Made by a program: the position numbers and the translations under genes. From positions 186,001 to 250,000 of the forward strand of contig KB722744.1 of assembly GCA_000349905.1 (NCBI GenBank): a stretch of DNA of 64,000 nt, read 5' to 3'. Shown piece by piece: positions 50,580 to 60,285 of this stretch (the stretch's first letter is position 1; each line of letters opens with the position of its first letter). The DNA is from Volvariella volvacea V23. Its lineage: Eukaryota > Basidiomycota > Agaricomycetes > Agaricales > Pluteaceae. The notes beneath the pieces are model-generated. The model did not search any database. It saw only the letters and a list, made by a program, of their open reading frames with translations, and was not told the origin of the DNA.

Positions 50580-53140
50580 TTAGATTTTCTTAGCCAGTTC
50601 CACCCTTCTCCTCTTAGCTTCCGAAATGCAGCTCATCAATGTATCCTGGCCCAGATTGGCTCCCTCCCCACTTATACCGGCAGAGAGTCCAGAACTGCTT
50701 GAATTCACGGAAGGAGCAGCAGCCGAGGTTCCTAGTCCCAATTGTGAAACTGATATGATGTGGTCGTTTTCGTCGATCACGATCGACAAGGTGGTGTCGA
50801 GTAGGGGCTCTTCAAAGGATGTTGGATCTGAGAGTATGTGTTTTCTGGTATGCAAGAGGGATGAGTGAGTTTCCGAATCTTTACGGTGAATAAGCAACAA
50901 AGGGAAAATAAAATTTGTGAAAGAAATTTCAAAATCCCAAACACATGGCAAAGAAGCAGAAGACAATCCAGAATTTCGGTCAGCTAAGGAATGACACCCA
51001 ACCCATACGACATGGACGAAATCATCGGATTACGTGGGATCCTTTTGAGACCGATGATTAGACAGCTATCAATGGTCAAGATGGCCCTGATGTTAGGCTA
51101 ACACCGTCGTGCCTGCGAGCCTTTCTTCGGTGTTTATTTCAGACCTGAATCCCCTCCCCGCAGTTCTCCATGGTACCTCTTCTCGATCGCATAGGTCAAG
51201 CGAGCAAGCTGGCTCGGGTTTGATGGCAGCAAGCCTAGCATCCGAATAAAGGCAAGAGGCGTGACACAAGCCATGCATCCCCCAAAATTAAATTTCTGCG
51301 GGATGGGTGTTGCATAGGCTCGTTGGTCATTTTCTTTTTGAAGTCCGATATTGCACCATGAGTCTGCCACGGCGGCCTCAACATTGGACCGGGTAATATA
51401 ACCGGGGGCCATAGGAAGAGAGCAACTCGCACGAAAAATGAAAGGAGCGAACAGGACAGGACAATGCGTCATACCAAGTGAAAATGATTAAAGATCAAAA
51501 AGGGGAAAGAGTTGTAGCGCAGTTAGACGCATTACAGGAAAGAAGCGGATAGGGCGGCAACGGGACAGGAAAGCAAGCGAAATTAAATCCTGCCGCTTGG
51601 ACAACGTCATGCAGGACATGATATGCTCCATCAAAGTGAAACATACCTGCGCCACCGCCACAGCTAACAATCACCAAGGCGTCTAATATGCCTCAGTAAG
51701 CTGCGTGGCATGATAATTGAAGAATATTAACAAGAAAATAATTGCCAACCGGGTGTGAGTTGGCGAATAACCGGGAACAGTGATGAAAGAGGGATATTAA
51801 AAAGAAGAGGCCGTGGTTGGCAGGGTAGTTCGTGGAACCCAGACCAAGAGGGAAGGTTCAATGATTTTCGCCATTTAGAGTCAAAAGATAGGGAGATTGA
51901 CACCAGTGTCCGGGGTTAAGAATGGAAACACGCCGCAACCTTAACGCGCGGAGTCCCAAAGCTTCGTACATGCATGTCATGTGCACCACAGCATGGCCGG
52001 TTCCGGAACGAAGTGGAGAAGGTTGGAAAGGAAAAAAGGTATAGGGTTAGCAAGGGTTAGCAACTCACGAGTCAAAGATTCCAAATGACATCGAAATTGG
52101 GGTATGCGTTATCTGGAGTGACTTGAGCTCTCGCCTCGAGCACAGTGTTCGTCCCGTTCCTTCTTCGAACTCTTCCCACCTTGCCGATGGTAGGCGAGCT
52201 AAGCATCACGAAGGAATCAATCAGATAACCAAAATAACCCGACGACAAGGATCAAAAATTTTGAACACGCGAATGGGGATGGCGGTAGGACGCCATGGAG
52301 TATGTAATCACCGATACATCGGTGCAAGGAAATCCGCAAGCATCAAGAACTCACCATTTTTCAGCGCAGCGATCATCGCCAACAGCGCCGCATCGAACAC
52401 ATTCCCATCATAGTTCAAACACGTCGCGTCAAGATATAGCACCCAGGCTGATTTTCCTGGTTCGATGCACAACGATTCAAGGGGTAATATCCCTGATCTA
52501 ACTTGGGAAGCAGCACCCTCAGAACGCGGAACACCGAGGAGGGAAGTAAAGGTGTACAAACGTGACTAGGACTTCGTTCAATCTCTCCGATAGGACCTGT
52601 GCTTCCTCTGATGGTGGACCGGGTTTGAATTTCGGCGAGCATATTGCTGGGAGATCAAGGTTTGGCACTGTCGGTGCGCATATATGCCGGTTTGGGGGTG
52701 CAGTGGACGATGTTACACGTGCATATATGGAGTAAATGAATATATATGCGCACCTAGGAAGCCATCGTTCGGCGATTCAATGTCTGGTTCTGCGATTTCT
52801 GCTTTGACACCGCAGACGATGGTTGTATCACCCATCCTAACCAACGCAGACCCATCTGCCGTTGATATTGAACCTACAAACGGCCATCAGTTTAACAGAG
52901 TCCGAGAGTGAGCTATGGTGCGTTATGGTACTTACCAGTGACGATTGAAACCTGTCTCCATTCCCCGAACTCTCGACCATCGGGTCTAACCTTCTCCACC
53001 AAGAATCTCTCAAAGTAGGTCCTTGGGTGTAGCCGTTGGAAAACGGCGGCCTTGAGTGCTTCTTGCTCTTCCTTTGGTAGGTTTGATATAGATGAAGGTG
53101 CCGGCGTTGTACTCGACGGGGTAGAATAGGACGTTGCCAT
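50580..53140 (-). CDS. RRP43: Exosome core subunit Rrp43 (RNase PH fold), with a 1.2 kb intron
   Basis: Six exons (53140-52936, 52873-52754, 52667-52562, 52497-52355, 52198-52069, 50844-50580) give 322 aa. Motifs of the Rrp43/EXOSC8 branch: FQRLHPRTYFERFLVEKVRP then DGREFGEWRQVSI, ADGSALVRMGDTTIVCGVKA, VPNLDLPAICSPKFKPGPPS, SGILPLESLCIEPGKSAWVL, LDATCLNYDGNVFDAALLA, SMSFGIFDSKHILSDPTSFE, EPLLDTTLSIVIDENDHIIS, and QDTLMSCISEAKRRR. The catalytic phosphorolytic residues are not expected in this subunit; it is part of the inactive hexameric ring for RNA decay and processing. The last intron (50845-52068) is 1,224 nt, over 20 times the local norm. Confidence 0.92.
50845..52068 (-). other. Oversized intron of RRP43
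   Basis: Standard ends (gtgagt donor, taccag acceptor), with flanking exon phases matching across it (phase 2). Inside, on the same strand, are open frames of modest length: 51,134-51,472 (reads GYITRSNVEAAVADSW ... EKRYHGELRGGDSGLK) and 51,488-51,690 (reads VIVSCGGGAGMFHFDGAYH). Neither matches a family I know. No terminal repeats or target-site duplication were evident by eye. Confidence 0.6.
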
Positions 53141-53462
53141 TGTGGTCTTTTTCGAGAGCAGTAACTGAGGAACCAAACTAGTGTAAACACAAAATGTGCC
53201 TGATAAGATTAGATGCATCTAATCATTACAATCTTGATAACAAAAATGTGCACACGAGCAAAATTACTTTCGTTGTGGGTACAGCACATGCCAGGGCGGC
53301 CAAAAGCCACTGCAAGATGAACTGGCTGATTGCGGGTAAAACAATACTAGTACAGCTTTGCATGTAATTTCTCTAGATATCCGTCATTTCGTTAATCTTC
53401 ATTGTCATCAATCAATCGTCCTCAGTCAGTCGCACCCGCCCCTGCCCTCCCCAAACTCCAAA

Positions 53463-54848
53463 TCAAGCACTAGCAGAACCCTCATGCGATGATGTAGGAA
53501 CGACACCAGTGAGAACAGCAAATTCGGCGTTGATGATGCTGCTCGTGGCGGCGCCGATGGACACGTTGTTGGACAACACGACGAACTTGATGTCCAAGAC
53601 TTGACACTGCCTGACTCGCCCCACAGACACGCCCGCACCGTCCTGGTAGTACCTGTCCAACCTAGGCTGAGGCCTATCCGCCTCCTCATGAACAGTAATG
53701 GCATATCTCGGGGCCGAAGGACAGCCGATAGTCTGCGCCTCGGGGGTATACGCTGCCAAAACCTCTCTAACTTGCTGAGGACTAGGCGGGGGTCTCCTCG
53801 AAAACCTGATCGAGACCGTCTCCATATGCCCGTCAATCACCGGCACCCGATTACACGAAGCAGAGACCCTCAACGGGTGCCTGGAGTGCATATCGAAGGA
53901 CTTGACGCCGTCGTCTGATTTTGTTATGCCACCCAGGATTTTGAGGGCTTCCCACTCCATTTTTTCTTCTTCACCTCCGATGTAGGGGATCACGTTGTCC
54001 AGGATGTCGAGGCTGGCTACACCCGGGTATCCTGCCCCGGAGATGGCTTGCATGGTGGTGACTATAGCGGACTCGATTGGGCCAAAGGCCTTTTCGAGTG
54101 CCGCAAGGGGGATAACGAGACCGGTGGTGGAGCAGTTGGCATTGGTGATGATGAAACCCTTCTTGAGTGGGGGCTCGTGGAGGGCTTGCTGTTGGGGTAT
54201 GATGGCAAAGTGGGAGGGGTTGACAAGCGGGACGATGAGAGGAACATGTGGATCTCGACGGAAGTTTCGAGCGTTGGAGAAGACAGCAAGCTCCGCTTGA
54301 CGGAACTCTGCCTCTAAAATAGAAAAAAGGTCGGATGACGGTGTGTTAGCATCGTGAACGAGGGGCCAGTGTCCAAAAGCGAAAGCAGCATGTGCAACAC
54401 AGGGGCGATTGGGTGGATATATGCACAGAGATGTACCGTGCCGACGAACATATAAAAAGACACAGAAGGCCAACTCACCAATTTCCCCAGCGACGTCAGC
54501 ATCCAAACCGGAGAACACGACAGCACACTCCCGAAAATGTTCAGATTTGCACTCTTTCACCACCATGTCCCTCGCAACAGAGGGTATTGGTGTGCTTTGC
54601 TTCCAGTTGACGGCCTTTGCATATATCTTTCCTGCCGATCTATGCGAAGCACCCAAGGCATGAATCGTGAACCAAGGATGAGCAGCCAAGAGGGTGATGA
54701 ATCGCTGTCCGACGGTTCCAGTGGCTCCCAGCACGCCGACCTTGATACGATGGCCTTCGAGCATGTTGTGTCGAGGATACTTGGAAAGTAAAGGGTTGGA
54801 AGAGTGAAAATCGGAACTATCAGCGAGGGCCGAATCTGCTGAACTCAT
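53463..54848 (-). CDS. HOM2: Aspartate-semialdehyde dehydrogenase
   Basis: Two exons (54848-54479, 54313-53463; 165-nt intron) give 406 aa. The Rossmann start is IKVGVLGATGTVGQRFITLL. The active-site loop is FIITNANCSTTGLVIPLAAL with the catalytic Cys. The substrate and dimer region has AISGAGYPGVASLDILDNVI, YIGGEEEKMEWE and SCNRVPVIDGHMETVSI with the catalytic His. The C-terminus reads LSNNVSIGAATSSIINAEFA. It makes aspartate semialdehyde from aspartyl phosphate for Thr/Met/Ile synthesis in the cytosol. The intron length is a multiple of three and lacks in-frame stops, so a gene caller could wrongly read through it. Residues 1-28 may be an extension; a start at MLEGHRIKVG would give the usual family length. 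Confidence 0.95.
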   Translation of the reverse strand: MSSADSALADSSDFHSSNPLLSKYPRHNMLEGHRIKVGVLGATGTVGQRFITLLAAHPWFTIHALGASHRSAGKIYAKAVNWKQSTPIPSVARDMVVKECKSEHFRECAVVFSGLDADVAGEIGELAFCVFLYVRRHGTSLCIYPPNRPCVAHAAFAFGHWPLVHDANTPSSDLFSILEAEFRQAELAVFSNARNFRRDPHVPLIVPLVNPSHFAIIPQQQALHEPPLKKGFIITNANCSTTGLVIPLAALEKAFGPIESAIVTTMQAISGAGYPGVASLDILDNVIPYIGGEEEKMEWEALKILGGITKSDDGVKSFDMHSRHPLRVSASCNRVPVIDGHMETVSIRFSRRPPPSPQQVREVLAAYTPEAQTIGCPSAPRYAITVHEEADRPQPRLDRYYQDGAGVSVGRVRQCQVLDIKFVVLSNNVSIGAATSSIINAEFAVLTGVVPTSSHEGSASA

Positions 54849-54978
54849 CGTCCGAAGCAATGCCCAGCCTTTGCAAATTCAGGGGAAATTATTCGAGTCA
54901 ACCCCCTCATTTAGTTTCACGTGACCCGCTACCACATCATCGCCTGGGTATGCGTCCACAGCGTCCACGACGACCACG
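54849..54978. promoter_or_regulatory. Compact divergent promoter HOM2 / EMC6
   Basis: Only ~130 bp separate the two start codons. No TATA box was seen; a TTCACGTGA-type palindrome (CACGTG core) lies at ~54,917-54,925. Confidence 0.45.
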
Positions 54979-55598
54979 ATGGCCACGCCGACTGAATCCA
55001 CCACAGCAGCCCAGCAACTGATCTACCAACCCAATGTGCTCGCCAACTCCTCGTTGAACTCGGTCAAGTTCCTCTCTGCATGCTTTGCTGGCGCAGCCGC
55101 TGGAATACTCGGACTGGAAAACTGGTCTGGCTTCACTCTGTTCCTATTCTCAACAATTTTCACTTCCCTGTGTATTCACACGATAAACTGCCATGGAAGC
55201 CCGAAGAAATTTGTTCCCGGTGGCTGGACGGACTTGCTCAATCCAGGGCAAGACAATGCGTTTACCTTTGTGCTGGTGTGGACTCTATTCTACGGTCAGT
55301 GGCCTTGAGCACCTTGATTTTTTCTCCTTTTTCCGAGTCGGACTCGGACTCGGACTTGCGGCGTTGACTGGGCATTTGCGGCTGATTTGTGGCAAACGGT
55401 CAGGGCGTAGCACCCCGCGAGCTAGCAGCCCGATAAAACCGACTCGTGTCCTTGAAACCCAATGACTTCAACGAACAATTTTACTGACCGATTTCTTGGG
55501 TTGCATCGAACAGGTATAGTTCACGGTGAGTTGACGACACACATTCGTCATCCTCGGAACATTGTGCTGATTTCGTGCACCCTCTAGTCTATGATTGA
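54979..55598 (+). CDS. EMC6: ER membrane protein complex subunit 6
   Basis: Three exons (54979-55294, 55514-55525, 55588-55598) give 112 aa. A soluble N-terminus (MATPTESTTAAQQLIYQPNV, NSLNSVKFLSACFAGAAAGI) leads into two or three transmembrane segments, including AGAAAGILGLENWSGFTLFLF and FVLVWTLFYGIVHVYD at the end. The last exons are 12 and 11 nt of coding sequence and complete the conserved 'LFYG.VHVYD' terminus; without them the ORF ends prematurely as GQWP. EMC6 is a core subunit of the insertase that inserts tail-anchored and polytopic proteins into the ER. The first intron is 219 nt. Confidence 0.88.
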
Positions 55599-56031
55599 TA
55601 ATGCACAAGATACCCTTTAGAGTCCGCTGTGTATACTTCACCCATACCCTCGATCTTTTCCTCTGTACTGGACCTATTCTCGGTCTCAATGACATAACAA
55701 ATAACGACGCCTTTCCGAACCTCCCTATACGCTCCGCGGAGTGCCATCTAACCTCGTCTTTCATGCCGTCTCATCGCACTCCTCCATCAAAAATTTACTT
55801 CAAACACAAAAAATCACCCACTGCTACCGCGGTTTCCCCATCCCACTGCACAACGTAAACCCCAAAGACTCCGAAAGCTGCGGGTGTAACTTAATGTTCT
55901 TCCCTTGAGCTTCGCGCCCTTAATGGAAAGGTTATTGGCGGACATAGCTTTGGGGTGATGGATTAGGGTGGTCCTACAAGCAATGACGAATACCCGGAAA
56001 AGTGGGTTATCAGCCACGCACACCTTGTCGA
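55599..56031. other. Spacer after EMC6
   Basis: No coding frame that I can support. Confidence 0.45.
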
Positions 56032-56565
56032 TTAAGTTTTCACAAAGGGTAGAGTATCGCCCCTTATCTTACCGAGATGAGGGGTGAATTTGTTATGCTG
56101 TCCTTCCTGAAGCTGGAACTCCCACCGGTCAACAAAGATCGGATTCTTTCCTTCTTTTCGCCAAACTTCGCTGTTGCCACCTACAGTAAGGTTATGATTC
56201 CATCCCTCTTGAATCTCATCTCCCAAGGGCGAGGTGTCGCAGAAATCTCCGGGAGAATGTCTGGCTACGTTACTGACCGTAACCGTTGGAATCGCATTAA
56301 GTTTACGGAACGAGTTACTTGAATATTGCGACGCCACTGAGCCTATTGTACCGGTGCCCAAAGACATCGCTTCCGAGGCTAGCTTGCTGCCGTTAACGTC
56401 CAACACGCGTACTTCTAATCGCTTTGAACCACGATCCCAAGATGCGTCCCAGCTCCACCTAGTTAGATCTAGAGTCTTGTAGATTTTGTCTAATTCATCG
56501 GCCCGCGGTGCACGCTCCATTTCAAATGCAACCCCCAAAACCATCTTGGAGGCCAATGATATCAT
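56032..56565 (-). CDS. Hypothetical protein, orphan ORF
   Basis: A 177-aa frame from ATG to stop; the same frame stays open upstream to at least 56,781 without an ATG, so 5' exons may be missing. The sequence begins MISLASKMVLGVAFEMERAP and is Trp-rich (RWSWDASW, GWNHN, EVWRKEG, DRWEFQLQEGQH). There is no signal peptide, membrane segment or motif that I recognise. Uninterrupted 750-nt frames are rare in this intron-rich window, which favours coding, but the composition is otherwise unremarkable. It could be a lineage-specific gene or a spurious frame. Confidence 0.4.
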   Translation of the reverse strand: MISLASKMVLGVAFEMERAPRADELDKIYKTLDLTRWSWDASWDRGSKRLEVRVLDVNGSKLASEAMSLGTGTIGSVASQYSSNSFRKLNAIPTVTVSNVARHSPGDFCDTSPLGDEIQEGWNHNLTVGGNSEVWRKEGKNPIFVDRWEFQLQEGQHNKFTPHLGKIRGDTLPFVKT

Positions 56566-57827
56566 CGAATACTTTTGAGTTGCCGGTGGGTTTCTATTAT
56601 GAATCACATCACTTGTCGCAGCCTGTCGCGCGACTGTCGTGCCAACGCGTGGCGACGGAGACTTGTACTCCCCGATACGGATGGAATAACCAAGGAGATA
56701 CTTTCCCCAGAATCCAGCTGCGCTGGCGGCCAGACGAAATGAAAAAATCAGGATCGCAGCGGCTGGCGTGGACGAGAACACGATTGCATGAAAGCACAGC
56801 CGCTATCGATGATGACTTTTTGAGTCTAGGTGAAACCACGCCGGCGCGCGACAAATGTATCCGCGATAATTGTTCCGGGAGTCATATCGGGCTCGCCAAC
56901 TGTGTGCGCAACGTGTGATTCGAGTTGCATCACCGCCCAAGGAGGCCTGGCGACCAAACGCTGTGGGTTTTCGGCGGGAAAAGTCTCAGCCTATCCAATA
57001 CCCCATATTTTTGTCTGGTGCTCGTGGTACAGAAGAGCAGAAGACGCCTTGAACGGAAAAATGAGTCAACAGACGCCCCCAGTGCTGTACACAAGCCGTA
57101 AAGGACGCATGCACAGCGCACCAGCCCGCGAGCCGGGCGCGCAGCGAGGCGTGGGCTGATCTCGAGATAATCTGCCAGATAACGGAATAGGGCTGCCGAC
57201 GTCCACGTGCATCGTCCACGCGACCAATGACATAACTGCGCGCGTGGCTTGGTAAGTGGCTGTCCCAGACTTGAGATTGTAATCCTTGAGAACATGCCAA
57301 TAGGGTTGGTGTAGAATAGTGTGTGGAACAAGGGACGCAGAAAGTTGAAACTATTATAATCTCGCTTCCTTTTTTCTTTCTATGTACCCCCTTCCTATCC
57401 CCCCGGGTGATACACTTCATCTCGTCCCCTGCATCCCCCCCTTCCGTCCCGGCCAACTCTCCCTCGCGATAACCCCGTTTAGGTTCCTCCACCGGGCTTT
57501 TGCAAAAACAGCCGAGGGATTTGCGGCCTTCAAATATGCTATCCTCGATGAAGCAATCCACATCAAACGGCCCTTCCTCTTTTTCTCTCTCGGATCTCCT
57601 TCATACGCATCTCTCGAGTATATAAGAGGCCAAGGTGTTGGAAATTCGAGTTCCTTCGAGATCCCCCAGTGCCCACATATATACCTCTTGCGTCATTGAC
57701 TACCTAGCAATTCAATACACTAAGTTAATAATCGATCCACTGTCACTCTCCACCATCGACGCTCGACTCCCACCACTCCCACCCACTTCTGAGCAGTTGA
57801 ACACCCGCCTGTAATATCATCTTGAAA
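56566..57827. other. 1.26 kb upstream region of the DUF6593 gene
   Basis: Contains a 191-codon minus-strand frame (56,986-57,561) with Arg/Cys/Ser-rich irregular composition and no motif; judged spurious. A TATATAAG sequence sits at 57,617-57,624, about 200 bp before the DUF6593 start, with CT-rich DNA between. Confidence 0.4.
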
Positions 57828-59603
57828 ATGGCCACACCCCCGACGATCATCCTGGAACAGCACACGCTCGCTCCTATGCAAGCGTCGTTTCGGGATGCAA
57901 ACACGGAAAACAAGGTTCATGCTTTCAAAGTGTAGGTGGCGCACCTTTCCTGACCTGTTGCCTTTCGCCTAACTGCCTTTCGATTGCTAACAGGAGAGTG
58001 GTAAGGACACCCTTGCACTGTGCGACCAGCGAGCCCGGCACTCACTGCTCACCCCTCCCCGTCAGCGTTCAGAAAGAACCTCCAACCTGATAGTGAGCGT
58101 TGCTCGAGAGTCAGAGTGGGTCGCCATGTACACAGGGGTAGGTGGCCCGGACGTTGCGTGGTTGTTCTTTGGGCCAGATCGTAAGCCAGGCTGGATGAAC
58201 TATGGCAACGACCAGAACAACAAGATAAACATGTCGGATTTCATCCGCAAGAAGAAAAGTGATACGTACGTCCTGATTCCTTTCGCCCTTTACCACTTCA
58301 GCCCCTCCCGGTTTTGTAAGGCTCTTTGTGGGGTGTCGTGAGCTGACTCTTGTTCTTGTTCTTCTCCTTTTAACTTGCTCTCGACTTCCGTCGTGCCATT
58401 ATCGCCTTTGTGGTTGTCTACGATTCGGGAACAATCGACAGCTCACGTTATTTCACGACACTCAATGGGAAGTCCTTAAAGTGGCGATTTCCGACAGAGA
58501 ATACCATGGAGGTTCGTTCGATCTTTCCCTTCCTCAACTCGTCTCCCGATCTCTAACTGCTCTCCCATTACGCCTCTTCCCTCGGCCCTGCTCATGCCAT
58601 TTACTCCCGTCCTTATCATTCTGGGTAAAAACATTCCTGTAACTGCTTCGTTACGACCGCAACCCTGGCTCACGCACTAATAAATCCATCCGGTGCTTTC
58701 ATCCATATATGGACATCGGTTTCTTCTGGGTCGTTGGCTCATTGAAACCTCCACACGCGCGCTGACCCGTTTTAATCTTCTATTTTATGCCATCACGCCC
58801 TTTCAATCATACCTTCGAACACGTGTCGGTGGGCCTACGACATATTCACTCAATCATTACCCATTTTCCCAACCCACAATCTCGTACATGCTGTGATGAT
58901 CGACTCTCGAAAACCACCCTCGCCCTTGCCTCGCAACCTGTTGATCAACGCCCATTGCGCAATCACATTCTGATGCTCCCTTTTGTCACCTGTGCGGTCG
59001 ACGTTCTTCTCCTCTTCTTTTGACCAATTCGCACACCTTTCGCCGGTGACTGCCCACACCCAATACGACCCTCGCGACTTCTCTCGTGTCCTTGCGCTCT
59101 GGACGCTTCGATGACGTTCTTCTTTTTCCCCTGCCCTGTTTCAACTCGACCACCTCTCCTTGGACCCACCCCCACAATTCAATCCATCTCTCACGTTGGC
59201 AATGGCAATCTCCCGAATGTCGTCGTTTCGACTGACCCTTTTGCGCGTGCCCTTCTACAATCTCCGGCCGCCGCTTACCATCTATAATTGCCACTGACAC
59301 ATACGCGTCCACGTTCACATCTTCACGCGGACCCGACACAACTGTGTCACGACCAATACCAAACACCATCCACCTATCCGCGCTTGTTCCGTGTTGGCTC
59401 TCTTCCTGCAGTGCGTGGACGGTAGAACCCAAGTAGCCTTCTGGGAACGCGTGGCAGAAACACCCGACTCACCTACTCTAGCAGCAAAACTCACCATCCA
59501 CTCCGCATATTTCCACATCGTGACGGAGGTTTTGACCTCGTTGACGATGAACAGGATCAGCAAGGAACTGAATTGGGAACAGAGGCTGGCCCAGGACATG
59601 TGA
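57828..59603 (+). CDS. DUF6593-type basidiomycete protein
   Basis: Five exons (57828-57929, 57994-58000, 58073-58265, 58442-58511, 59412-59603) sum to 564 nt, 187 aa. The domain pattern is that of DUF6593 proteins, expanded in Agaricomycetes: FRDANTENKVHAFK, then RTSNLIVSVARESEWVAMYT, FGPDRKPGWMNYGND, FIRKKKSDTSRYFTTLNGKS with LKWRF, VAFWERVA and a C-terminal hydrophobic strand/helix HIVTEVLTSLTMNRI. Function of the family is unknown. Exon 2 would be 7 nt (GAGAGTG); it is needed to keep frame between FK and RTSN. The last intron (58512-59411) is 900 nt, pyrimidine-rich and without a credible internal exon. An alternative is a start farther downstream at the ATG of MYTGVGG. Confidence 0.65.
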
Positions 59604-60285
59604 AACGGTTTCTTTTTCCTTTTTGTCTAGCCCACCGGCTATGGCCGCGGTAGCACTTTGTCCGAATCGCGCTGCCACCCGTGGCCGGTGGTCGTGTCAT
59701 CGCCAGTGTATCATACATGTTATTAGATTGACCCTCCACTCCCAGGCTTCGTCTTCGTTGCTTTCCTTCCAGCTTTCTCTTACGCACTTCGTTTCACGCA
59801 CTCGTACTATCAGCTTAATAGCATATGTGCATAGCAGCTCATGAACAATATATGTAGCCCTTTCCTCGTCCCGTACTTGCTCACTTTCCGCCCCTGCCCC
59901 TTGTTGTTACGACATCCGTCGCTTTAAATTTTTTTCGTTTTCGTTTTACTTTGGGCATTGGTGCCGATGTTGCTCAAACGCGTTTGATGCCTATTTTGTT
60001 TTGGTTACAAAAGGGCGTCAGGACTCGATGGGTGTGAGCTTGGTTTCCGTTTTGGATGCGGTTGGTGGTAAGACTGGTGCGGTTCGACGGGCTAATATGG
60101 AAGGTTTAGCAGAGCGTCGATGTGTATGGAGATGACACACTTTTTATCGTGGCTCGCAGGTGGTGAAAACCGAAAGCGAACTTTGTTACTCTCATTACCA
60201 TACAACTATGACTATACAGGGTGTGCGTCATTCATCGCTTTTTGATGCCCTGTTATCTCGTAAACAGGGCTAGCTGTAGGTGGAA
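59604..60285. other. Convergent 3' flanks
   Basis: Pyrimidine-rich then AT-rich. No gene seen. Confidence 0.5.

Noticed and set aside
54314..54478. Read-through of the HOM2 intron as coding sequence
   Set aside because: In frame and stop-free, but it would insert 55 unrelated residues between two conserved ASADH blocks, and it has gtgag and ttttag borders.
56986..57561. 191-aa minus-strand protein
   Set aside because: Irregular Arg/Cys/Ser composition, overlaps the promoter of the DUF6593 gene, no motif or intron signal.
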